Origin: Tamarix chinensis
Lineage: Eukaryota; Streptophyta; Magnoliopsida; Caryophyllales; Tamaricaceae
DNA length: 64,000 bases
Direction: 5' to 3'
Assembly: GCA_030549775.1 (NCBI GenBank)
Contig: CM060181.1
Coordinates: forward strand, 53,016,218-53,080,217
In this document: positions 24,986 through 36,700 of the stretch, in pieces
Layout: every line of letters begins with the position of its first letter
Numbering within the stretch: position 1 is the first letter of the stretch
Notes under the pieces: generated by a model
The model's input: only the letters and a program-made list of their open reading frames with translations
Told to the model about the DNA's origin: nothing
Database searches by the model: none
Made by a program: the position numbers and the translations under genes

Positions 24986-26214
24986 GCATCACCATATAAA
25001 AATCACCCATATTTAACCTCAACAACCAAGTCCTTATCTGTGCGTGCTCTCTATAGGGTGTATAGAATACCTATAGAGAAGAATTGAGCCCTTTAACTAT
25101 AAGGTGTAACTATACACTCGAGGGCCTAAGTATGAGTTATGAGTTTCCTTTCCAAACTCAAGTTGTCTTTCTCCTTAAGTAATTAATATTTTATATAAAA
25201 TAAGCATTGCCTAAAGCCTAGTAGACCAACCACTCCATCACTCCCACTTGTTGTCATCGGCTATTGACATCGACCACCACCATTTTTCCTCTTCTTTCCT
25301 CACGTCCATCATGTTTTTGTGAAGTGCACAGATCGTGAAAGGCCTCATGCACTCCCGTGCATGGGGCATGGGAAACAGCCATTGCACTCCCATGCACACA
25401 TGTTTGTTATCTTCTAAGAAACTTGTTTCTTGAGCCAACCATGCCTCTTCACATAGCCTGACCATGCAGGATCATAGCTCATGGCCTAGGTGTGCACCAC
25501 CTGCCGCACACCCATGTAGCCTTCTTATTTCATTCGTGTACCCTCTTTTTTTTTTACCCCCAATCATTATCCAAACATCACCAAAATTTCACCATAGGAG
25601 CACCATACGTTCCACCACACTTCCATGCAACTCAAGCTTCTCTTTGACTCTAGTTATTTCCATTTTACCCTCCTTTACCTTAACTTTTCCCTTGATTATA
25701 GTCTTCAAGCCTAACCATGCATTATATTATTTTTCATTAGTAATTTATGATGATCTTGGAGGAGGAGGTATAGGATTACGCACATAGAGTCTGGTGCCTT
25801 TGTTTGTTAGGATACATATTGTAGATAGGACTTTAGGTGTATGTGTATGTGCTTTTATTGGGCATGTGATATGGTTAATATAATTTTGTGATATGATATC
25901 ATGAGTAATGAGATTTCAAAAGTATGATTTTGATATAATTTTGAATATGGTATCTATGCAAATAATTGAGGATTTATGTTCTGAATGGATATTGAAGATA
26001 TACATGTATTGGTATTGAGATTTATCAAACCTAAGGAGAATATAAGCATTTTTAACTACCTAAGGGTATTATGGTCATTTAAGAATACTATTCCTAATTA
26101 TGTTATTAAATTTATGTCTTGTATATTCACATGGGTCCCACATGATAATCCAGAATACATAATCAACTCTAAAAAGATATTAATAATTTAAAGTGAAAGA
26201 TCACGTAAGTTGGG

Positions 26215-26575
26215 CCAAAGTGTTTATGTGGGTCTATTCCACCGGATAATGAATAGTGGGACCCTACACTTAATGTGAATAAATATACTATTAAGAGATA
26301 AAGTATTAATGGAAAAGATACTAAGTAAAAGACTATGTGAGTCAGGATCGAGTTGTTGAGTTCATTCCATAGGATAAATAATAGTGGTTCAGGTGTCTTG
26401 TCCTTAAGAGGTGCTTCAAACCATTCCACTGGTTTAAGAATAGTGGCTCATGAGCATATGTGCTCTAAGAGGTATTGAGTCTGTTCCACAGGATAATAAT
26501 AGTGGCTAAGATGTTTTATCCCTAAGAGGTATTTCAAATCATTCCACCAATTTAAGAATAGTGGGGTCCCTGAAC
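26215..26575 (+). repeat. Hallmark repeats of the E family in E5
   Basis: Four or five units with 'TTCCAC(C/A)GGATAATGAATAGTGG' cores, spaced 50-75 bp apart, alternating with 'CTAAGAGGT' blocks. Confidence 0.8.
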
Positions 26576-26723
26576 TTAACGTAAATAAAATATCAGAATA
26601 TGAAATATTTATATAGCAAGACTTTAAATCAGTATCTACCTAGCCCTGTTTATGTGTATCATACATATGCTTACTTTCTAAAGTTAACTCGTGTATTATG
26701 TGTAATCCTACTTCGATTGTATT

Positions 26724-26790
26724 GTTACCTTACTCAGTATGTAGCATACTAATCATCCATTTCATTGGTGCCGCTCATTCCCACAAGTAG
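26724..26790 (+). promoter_or_regulatory. Conserved palindromic box of the E family (E5)
   Basis: TTACCTTACTCAGTATGTAGCATACT followed by 'aatcatccatttcattggtg' and 'gctcattccca'. The core AGTATGTAGCATACT is a perfect inverted repeat. Its two arms differ from the presumed ancestor by one paired change each. Confidence 0.55.
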
Positions 26791-27869
26791 ATGATCCATA
26801 TGTATTTGTACTGGTCAAGGCTGACCGATTGGATGAGTTTGCAGCCTTTAATGAGTTATATGTGGAGGAGTGACTTGGTATCAAGGTTATGGGAATAGAG
26901 TCATGTTATCCAACCAATGTATTTATTGGATAACTTTTTGGACTCTTTGAGCCATGGTATCCCTTAAGTTTATATTTTGTTATTGTGATTCAAAGTTAAC
27001 CTCCAAACTCGTATTGTATTTGTAAAAGTTCTTCCATTTCTAACTTTTTTTGGTTTAGTATGAATGGTTTTAGCCTTGTGATTCATGTAAGGATAGTTGG
27101 ACAAACCAGAATTATGTCAATTACGACGATAACATCCAATATTTTTCTTTTATGCTTCCATTGTAAAATATAATTTTTTTTTTGTTTCTAAAAATTAGAG
27201 TGTTACAATTGATACCGAGTATATATAATTTTTTTTTTTTGAGAAATAAGGGTGTTTGGTTAACTATAAGTGGTCTAAAATATTATAACAATATTATGTG
27301 AAATGTTTGGAGTAAATAAAAATGGCATAGGTTCCACAAAATGAGAAAATAGCTTAATTTGGGAATAATAACCCTAAAATCACGATGTTGTTATAGTATG
27401 TGCGAAACACTAGAGTTAAACCAAAATTTTTGGATATGTTATTAAACTTGGCATTTTAGGAATGTATATTGAATTCAGTGATCATATGAGCCTTGTAGGA
27501 AAATTTATGATTTACTTGTGAAATTAGAATTTTGTAAACCTCATAAATAGTAACTATTGAGATAGGGTTGTAATTGCATATGTAAGACCTTATATTTAGG
27601 TCTTGATCTTCATGTATGTTGGTAATAAATTAATAATAATAATATTTGATGAAGAGATACTAAATTGAAGGATAAAAGAGCAATAGAGAAGAAGTTGTGC
27701 CTAAAATGTGAAATTAGGTTTCTTAGGAAGTGTATGGATCTAAACCCTTGAAGACGGCCTTGTTATCCATGTGATTGTGTTTTACTTGCTTCAATTTTGT
27801 TTTATACCTATCAAAATAATAGTGGATAAAACATTAATCATTTAAGTGAAAGATCACGTAAGTTGGGAT

Positions 27870-28285
27870 GAGGTGTTATATGGGTTCATTCCACGGACAA
27901 TAATACTAGTTCAAATGTGTTTTTTCTAAGATGTGTATCAGTATGTTCCACCAGATTAAGGATATTAGAGTCCTAAATTCAAAGTGAATGAAAATATGTT
28001 TTAAGATAAGTAACTAATGGATAAGATACTAATTATTTAAATTGAAAGATTACATGAGTCAGGATCGAGGTATGGATCTATTCCACTGGACGATAATAGT
28101 GGTTCAGATGTGTTGTCTCTAAGAGGTGTTCCATATCATTCCAATAATTTAAGAATAATAGCTTAGGTGCCTTTTTCCTGACAGGTGTTGGGCCTATTCC
28201 ACTAGATGATAATAGTTGTTCAAGGTAGTTGTTCTTGAGAGGTGATTCACAGTGTTCCGCCAGTTTAAGAATAGTGGGCTCCTTG
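27870..28285 (+). repeat. Hallmark repeats of the E family in E7
   Basis: Units with TTCCAC(T/G)GGACGATAATAGTGG-like cores at about 27890, 27950, 28080, 28140, 28195 and 28255. Spacing and order match E5. Confidence 0.75.
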
Positions 28286-28914
28286 AACTCAATGTAGATA
28301 ATAAAATGGATTGTGTTATATTTAGTAATAAAATCTAAATCAATAATTATCTTGTATCATTTTATGTATTTCGCATATGTACTTACTTTCCCCTATGAAT
28401 GCATATAGTTGTCTGGATTCCTTAATCGACTGTATTATAACCTTACTCAATACGTAGTATACTAACCATCTTTTCATGGGTGTTACTCATTTCCATAAGA
28501 AAACAATCCAAACATCTATTTGCAGATTGATAAGGACCAACGGGATGATTTTACGACTTACGATGCTTTATGTAGGGTAGAGTGACTTTTGTATTAGATT
28601 TTTTGGGTATAAAATCATATTATGCAAATGATAATTGTATCTAAAGACTTTTTTCGACTCTTAAACCCATAGTATCATTTTTATCTATATTTTTGGATAT
28701 CGTACTCGAAGTTAATCTTCAACTATATTCATGTTATGAAGTTTCTTCTTGTTTTCTATCATCATGTTTACCTTCTAATTATTTTGCCTTATGATTGATA
28801 TAAAAATGGTATGATAAGCCAAACTTACATTAGTTATAACGGTAAAACCGAATTATTTTGGTATTATGCTTCCATTAAAAAAATTAATAGTTAATTTTGA
28901 GGCGTTACACTAAC

Positions 28915-29734
28915 ATAACAGTATATTGTAATAACTCATACTTGAAGTTAGATAACATTAAAAATTTATAATTAATATCTAAAGTAAATAACTAATTAAA
29001 TTATATAAATTATAATAACACTACAACTTGTCAAATTAGTTTTAAAATTTTGGAACTAATTCAAGTTAACAACATGAGAAGAAGAAGAACACACAACAAC
29101 AACAAAAATGGCGAGGATTGAAATAAAATGATAGAAACTAACCATAATTTATATCATGATCTCCAATTTTAGTTTCAATGTTAATAGTGTCTCACTCATT
29201 GTAGAGTCATTCTATCTTGGTCATCACCAACTTCTATTTCAAATTAATAAAAAAAAATATAACATTCATTAGGAGGAACACATAATGCAACTATTTCATT
29301 ATCACTTAATACTCAGATATATTAGCATTTCATGTAAAAAAAATAAGGAAACATCGAAAGAAGAAAAAAAAAAAGAGAGTAACTATCATATGCAACCATA
29401 TATAAATGCAACATATGATCATACTTAATCCTATATGATCCCATCCAATTTTATACAATCTTTAAACAAGTAAGATCCTTGCATCGATCCATATCATAAT
29501 GATAAATCAAAATCATGGAATTGTATAAACCAGAGTTGTAATTTCAACAATTGTGGTTTGAATTCTATTTGCTACTAAGAGAAATAAATATTAGCACTAT
29601 TTGTCAACAACACTCCATTTTTTAGGGGTATCAAATGGGTTAGGTTCAACTATAATTTTAAAAAACTAGACCAATTATCGAACCAATGTCATAACCGATT
29701 CACTAATTTTATAGTTAGATTGATCGGACCAGTA

Positions 29735-29777
<43 letters not shown>

Positions 29778-30400
29778 ACTAAACTACATATGAATCTTAA
29801 TGGTTGGTTTTCAATGGTCCAATCCATCATTGACTAGTTCTGAACTTTTAAAGACTAATACATAAATTCTAACCGATGACATAACTAATTTATCAACACA
29901 CCAAAACACTATCCAATCTAATTCAATTTTTAAAATTATGAGTTTAACTTGATCAAACTTAGATTCATTTACAGTATTTAACCCAAATCTTTTAGGTCTT
30001 AAAAATTTATACCTAAATCCATCAAATCTAACAAATAAATAAATTCTAAATAAGCCCAACTATTTTACATATTTAAATTATATAAATTCTAATGTACTTA
30101 TAACTTACCATGTAATTTTTGTTAAAAAAAAATCTCCAATAAAAATATAAACAATTTAAAGAAATCACAAATGATATTTTAATACTTCGGAAAAAATTAT
30201 TTATAAACTAAATGCACGCGAATAAAACTAAAGAAATCCAAACAGCAATTAGTAAATACATATGAAGTTGGTATATACATACTGACACACATGCTAATCG
30301 GGTTGTCGAATCCAAACTCTAGACACCATAAAATTGAGATAGATTGAAAGGACTGAATCGATGGGAGCCATGGCTGATTCACCTTGTTAGATCATAATAA
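28915..30400. other. AT-rich spacer between E7 and the SEX4 gene
   Basis: No gene is seen. It contains a compound microsatellite (TA)13(CA)8 at 29734-29777 and a patch around 29630-29720 of 'aaccaatgtcataaccgattcac'-type words also seen in intron 8 of the neighbouring gene. The minus frame of 82 codons at 29811-30059 has no recognised domain. Confidence 0.6.
29734..29777. repeat. Compound (TA)n(CA)n microsatellite
   Basis: An uninterrupted TA run directly followed by a CA run. Confidence 0.92.
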
Positions 30401-30404
30401 ATTA

Positions 30405-30410
30405 TTTATT
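30405..30410 (-). terminator. Possible poly(A) signal of the SEX4 gene
   Basis: AATAAA on the minus strand (TTTATT on plus), about 315 nt past the stop codon at 30726-30728. This would give a 3' UTR of roughly 330-350 nt. Plant poly(A) signals are loose, so other sites are possible. Confidence 0.4.
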
Positions 30411-30725
30411 GGGGAGTAATAAGCACGCAGAAATTCTTGGCGCAGATTGCCTAACCTACATGCTAATGGGAATCGTAACCCACAAACAACATAGATACGA
30501 AGGCATTGAACCAGTGAGCAACTGGCAGGGCACATCGACTGTGCCTTATTAATAACAGGAATTAGTAGTATTAATTAATACAATAACAGGGGTATGGTGC
30601 TATGGGTGCATATTCCCCGAAGCGAGCTTTAGCTGGGACTTACAATGTACATGCTAGTTACATCATTGGCGGGCATAACAAAATGTCAGAAATTTAGCCA
30701 TTCTTTCTCCTATTATACATGACAG

Positions 30726-33700
30726 TTATATCATTGTCGACCGGTCATAATTCTTAAGTTCTGTAAGGTATTGTCTTATTCTTAGGCGTTCATCCGTCGC
30801 AAGATCAGGATCTTCCCCAGTCAATCGCTTCCGCAGTTTCGCATTCTCGCTATCGGGATCATCAGCCAAAACCTGCATAGTGAATATAAATAGTGTAAAC
30901 TTGCATTAGCTTTCATACCTAGGTGAGGAAAATTTTGAGCAAGTATTTTGTTTAGGTGTCTCATGCTACACATTAGGGAAGAGCTGGGCTGGATCTGGGT
31001 CTGGACAATAAAACTCTACCTCGGCTTCTAACAATTCATATACAATAAGGATCTTCCTTCCCGGTGTGTTTGGCGTAAGGAAAGTAACAATAAAAGGAAA
31101 AATAAATTGAAGGAAAACAATTTCTTAATATTTGGTTGCTAAGAAAAAACACAAGGAAATTAAAAAATACAAAGTATACATCAATATTTTCCCAGCATCA
31201 ACTTCTGAAAAATAATTTTACGCGGCAAGGATGTACACCAATTAAGAACTCATTAATAATCTTCCCTCCGTACTCTTTAAGCCATATCTTAGTCAAATAT
31301 AAATAAGGTAAAGATAAAAATGTCCAAGAACTTCCATTCGCTGGATGGTAATGATGCACCTATCCTATTGAATAGTCCCTAGTTTGAGACCTATTGTTGG
31401 TAGCTTTTTTTTTAATCTTTTTCAATTTTTCCTTTTACAGCAACCAAACAAAGAAAATAAAGTTAATACTTCCATTTTTCTCTTTTCTTCATTTTTCTTT
31501 CATTTTCTTTTTTCTTTCTTTACTGTTTTCCTGGAACCAAATAGAGCTTAACTCGTGTCGAATTACATGGCATCTAGAAACACAGCAAGTATCTGAATAA
31601 TGGCGCCAAATTGAAGGTTCTTAGCATATATGTACTAAACCAACAGGAACATCTGGATTGTTTTTCCGCGCGTGAGTATCAGTTGTTGCAAGAGATACTG
31701 ATTACTCACCTCAATAAAATTGTTGACGGGCCCACCTTGGTTAGCAGGAGTAACACGGTCATGTTTACTGCATAACCATTCGCCATCAACAATGTACTTG
31801 TATTCGTAGGTTCCCTCCTGTAATAAATATCACATATATATTTAGGTATATAACTATAAGCCTAACATTATTTCTTTTTATTGAATACGAAGGTATACAA
31901 CCTTTATTTGTTTACTGCAGGCCATGACATGAGCAATCAAATACAACAATACATGAATAAGTAACCAAAAAAAATTGCCAACTTCGACCTGTGTTACACA
32001 GAAACAAAGAAATTGACTAAATTGAGGACTAATGTTTATCATTACTTCTCTTTATCTTTTTTCTCCGCTTCTTAAATCTCGTGTACAGGCAACTAAGGAT
32101 AAGTGGGTAATAGTAACGATGAGTTAATGACGGAAGGATCAACTTGTGTAAAAACAGAGGCAGAAAGAACCACACTAAATCTGGGTCTTTCACCAGCACA
32201 CATCCAATTGAATATGCCTAATATAAGCCTTGAAGTTGTATCTAATTGATGAGTGAGCTGGGTCTCTCTCACATGGTTTTCGACAAAATTGGGTTTCATG
32301 TAAACACTGTGTTGCCTGCTTTCTTTTTTGCAATTAACTCTTCAATAATTTGCTAGCTTGACAAACTTCACAAAGCACTAATTGATACGCCAAGAAACTA
32401 GGCAGATGGTAGTTTAAGCAAAACGTAAATCCAACTAGAGAAAGCCCCCTTTTAGGGTAATATCCCTTAAATGAGCTATCCTCACACCCTGTAAGAGGCC
32501 TTAGTAAAAGGTTATTTAGATAAAAACAATGCAATATATATGGGAGAGAAAAAACAAAGCTCGTTGACTGTGGAAGGCCTTTCAAATAACCGTTTCCTAC
32601 CAACCTGAGTCACCAATAGTAGTACAATTATTCTCAGAAATTGCAGATGTAAATTTAGCATGAAAGTTACATGGACTAGATACATCATACATTAAAGCGA
32701 GCAAAATATTATGCTAAACCCAAGTCACATTATAAGACAGATTTAAGACAGTAATATAAAAGAGATGAAAGCTGTCTCAAGAGTTTCAGACAGTTAGGCA
32801 TACATACCGGCAATTCCTTCTCAAGAATCCAAATATTGGTGTTCTTGTCGAATTTCATCGGCATTTTCTGAAATTCAAATGAAAGAAACATATTATAGGA
32901 AACAAGAACAATAAAAATCTTGGGAAGTTGAAATAAGGAAAAGAAAAAGGGTCAATTAACAACATATGATATTGCATTCAGTATCATCTAAGCCGAATCT
33001 GCTCAATGGTTGAAGGGGCAAGTTTACCCCCAGAAACAAAGAATATGTAACTTAGAAGTAACATGGAAGTGAGAAAATGACGGTATGAAAATTCACCTGG
33101 CCCCATCCAATATCCAGCCCAGAAACCTCTACTATGGAAGAACTGTAATCTGGCCACTTTAAGGTGACTCTCTTTGTCTTTAGGCCTGTAAGCTTCAAAT
33201 GAATTTTAAACATTGCTTTATCAGAACCATGTTTGAGCCACAAAAACAGAACAAGGAGTGAAGGTGAGAACGTTACAAATCCACTAGAACCGGATCAAAG
33301 ATAAAATGCAACATCATCAGCTTAAATTTCCATCGGTGTCATTCATTTCTACATCTAAAGTCTAAACAGATTATAATCTATCATTAACAAGAATGATGTG
33401 ATATATGATATTTAATTCTAATCGATGCATGAAAATACATGACAATATCAAAACATAGGCTATGTGACGACATTTCCACTTGCATATTTACTACATAGTA
33501 ATAGACAATAGGTACATGTAGAATAAGAAAAATGCAGTCACCCCAGAGGAAATGCATAATGTCAATCCACTTATTTGCCCATACAATAACAGAACAGAAG
33601 GAGAATTAAACAAAAGGCACTCACTATATCTGCAGTAGCACTCTTAATAGCATCCAAATTAGGGCAGCATGCACGTTTACTCTGCAAGCAAAGAAAAGGT

Positions 33701-36700
33701 TCAAATTAATTTAACAAGACTTCAGCACAGAACCAGCTACGTTTGATTATGAATGGTACATTCATAGAACTATAACATTGAACATGGGGCACATACATAA
33801 CTGCAACTGTAACTGTAAGAATTGTCAGGCTTTAGAACCATCTTTTTTAATTGCACTTTGCCTGAAGCTCTACCCCACCCCCACCCCCCAAAAAAACACA
33901 AAAAAGAAAACAAAAAAGGAGCACCCTCCCACACTGTTCTCAAAAGGGGAGGATAACAAGTTGACCTTAAGCTTTAAAAAAGGAAACAAGTTGAACTTAA
34001 GCTTTAAAAGCAATGCCTGGCATTAAACAAGATACAGAAGGGAGGGGGGACATCAAACAGGGAGGATAACAAGTCGATCTTAAGCTTTAAAAGCGATGTC
34101 CAGCATTAAACAAGATACTGAGAGGGAAGGAGGCATCATATACTAATAAGAATGAAATGTATAGACACAGCACATCTTGACTAATAGGAAACTCTTTAAG
34201 CTTGATAATAGTAGCTTTATGAATGTGGGTGGACTAATGGATTTACCTTGAAAACTAATAAAAAAACAGTCATAAGACCCTATAAGCATATACAAGTGAG
34301 ATGAATGAGCTGAGATGGCAGTTAGGTGACTACAGAATTTGTATAGCAGAACAAACCAAGTATATAAGCACTCAAGATATTATCTTTAACATATATAACA
34401 AGATACATCCATGAAATTTCATCTACGAAGTTTTTCTTGAAAAAGCATGTGGCAGTATTTTGCTCAAAAGATTTTAAAGGTTACTTATAACACAAATATC
34501 TCTAAAGCATAATCCCTATAATGAAAACGAGGTGATTTTCTGATGAGAAGAGTGATGACATTAGAAAGGTACCAGAAGTAGCTTGTGTGCTTCGCCAAGT
34601 CTATAACCTTGCATCCAAAACATATAAGCAAGCTGTGAAACATGACAAATACTTAGTTAAAATATAAAAGAGGAGAAACTTTGCATCCGAGGTCTAATGC
34701 TACTTCATCATTCTTCTTCTCTTTCTCATTTTCCCAAGGTTCCAACAATAGGCTAACACAATATGACAAAGCAAGGCCAGCTTCAAATGCATCATGCAGA
34801 AATGAAATATATATATATATATATGCATTAGCCTAATGGACCAAAAATGAATCAACTCATCGCAAGGTAAATGTCAAAAATAAGAAGCAAATCATGTGGC
34901 CATATGAAAACACTTCCATTTGCTATATCATGATTTAATTGCTGCTTTTTCCAACTCACTGCATCTACCAGCAAATCAAAAGCAATGATGCATGAGGCAA
35001 CTGCATATAGAGTTGGAGAAGTTGATTCTTAAAGCTTAACCCACACTACACACAGACCTTTTACACATTTAGATCATTCTTCCTGGTTGTACTTGAGCAG
35101 TTGAGCATTTATACTCTGGCAAAAGCTAACCTGAACTGTTTCGGCTGAACCCAGCTTGAGAAATCCATCAACCCGGTCAGTCATTGACACAATGTTGATC
35201 CAAAAATAAGTGACCCGACCTAAACCCAACCTCACCCGAATCCAACCAGCCACCCAAGCAAACCAAAAACCGGACATAACCAAACCCTTAATTACCCCGA
35301 CCTAGCAAACTGACTCGATGGTTACCAAACTGGATGTCAACCCGACTTAATATCAACCCAGTCCAACAAGACTAAATTATATATTAACTCATTATGATGA
35401 TGATGATAATAAATTACACACATGCTATTATTCATTTAAAGCTATTAAATATATATTATTTTATATATTTATTGCTATGTTGATTACTCAAAAAATAACA
35501 TAAAATATTTTTATTTCAATGTATGTTTGATATCTAGATATAATAGCATAAAAAACAACATTATCAAAACTAGCCAAATAAAAATTATATATTATCATCT
35601 ATATCCTTTTTATATGTTGATTTATTTTCCAATTTATCTCATTTTCATTTTCTATAATTTCATCTTTATGTATATCAGTTTGTGAAGCTTGTCAATTCTA
35701 TATAATAGAAATAATATTTCTTTTTATACTAAAACAATAAATATAGCTATGTTTATTGAATAATGTGGTGATCTTTAAATTATCATTTTTAGTTTTTTAA
35801 TCTATTCCTTTACTAGATTGAATCATGCATTTGTTTAATTGTCAAAACTGAAAAATATATTTATTATTTAGTCATGAAAATAAAATGGATATAATATTCT
35901 TATATCATTTATTTGTAATAGTAATCTTATAACCGCCTTTAATATTTACAATGGAATAAATGATAGTTATACATTATATAATAATTTGATGATCACCTTT
36001 GTTTTATCAAATTATATTTTTTACAAAATTAAATCTTTGAACTATTATACTTTTATTTATTTAAAAATACTCATCCATCATATTATATGGGCATCCTACA
36101 TTAGGTGTGTAATTTATGTATCAATAAATCAAAAAAAAACATATGAGATAGTGTAATTGTTATATTAATACATTACACCATATAAACAATGTATCTCATT
36201 TTTAGCATATCAAAATGTAAAAATGCCAAAAAAAAATTTAGACAGACAAAGTTTGGTTTGAAATTGAACTGTGTCAAATTTAACTTGATTAAAAAACTAG
36301 AACCAATATGAGTCATATGAAACGATCATTGGGTTATCAGCCTCCAATTTTAGATACTCCAAATTGACATAACCATGTTTGAGCTGACCTAAAATCCAAA
36401 CAATTCTAAACAAGAAGTAATATGACTCAAAATCATGTATAGGTGATAATTGATAAGTTGATCCAAAATAAAATAATTCTGAAATAACTAAACCGAACCC
36501 TAGTTAACAACAACAACAACAAAAAAAAAAAGGTTGAACTCAAAGTGAGTCAAGTAACCTTCACTTAGATCCAAAATAATCCAAACTCGAAGTTATCAAT
36601 TATCTAAAGCAACTCAAGCCAAATCGATAAAGTGATCCCATAATAAAATAAATCATAGCTTGACCCAAACTCAACTCAAACTAATAAATTGATCCGAACT

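Larger units (their letters stand above)
24033..27207 (+). mobile_element. E5: coding-less LTR-like element nested in E7
   Basis: It starts TGTAATACCCTAAAATTTT and ends TTAGAGTGTTACA, with a perfect target duplication ATTGA at 24028-24032 and 27208-27212. It contains a CT-rich tract with a TCC microsatellite (24775-24985), hallmark repeats at 26215-26575, the palindromic box at 26724-26790 and an end block 'GACGATAACATCC'. It is closely related to E7 in the end block, so a family member has inserted into another member. Confidence 0.82.
22386..28909 (+). mobile_element. E7: coding-less LTR-like element, split by E5
   Basis: It starts TTTAATGCCCTAAATTT (TG mutated to TT) and ends GAGGCGTTACA. 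The flanks CTAGC (22381-22385) and CTAAC (28910-28914) look like a 5-bp target duplication with one change. About 3.3 kb remain after removing E5. Layout follows the family: AT-rich head; CT-rich tract (22670-23600); E5 insertion at 24033; hallmark repeats (27870-28285); palindromic box (28440-28502); and end block 'TTATAACGGTAAAACC'. Confidence 0.7.

Noticed and set aside
24251..25087. Open frame of 278 codons on plus, Ser/Pro then poly-Leu
   Set aside because: It is translation of the CT-rich and TCC microsatellite tract of E5. Other frames over the same bases are equally open, and no domain or conserved frame exists.
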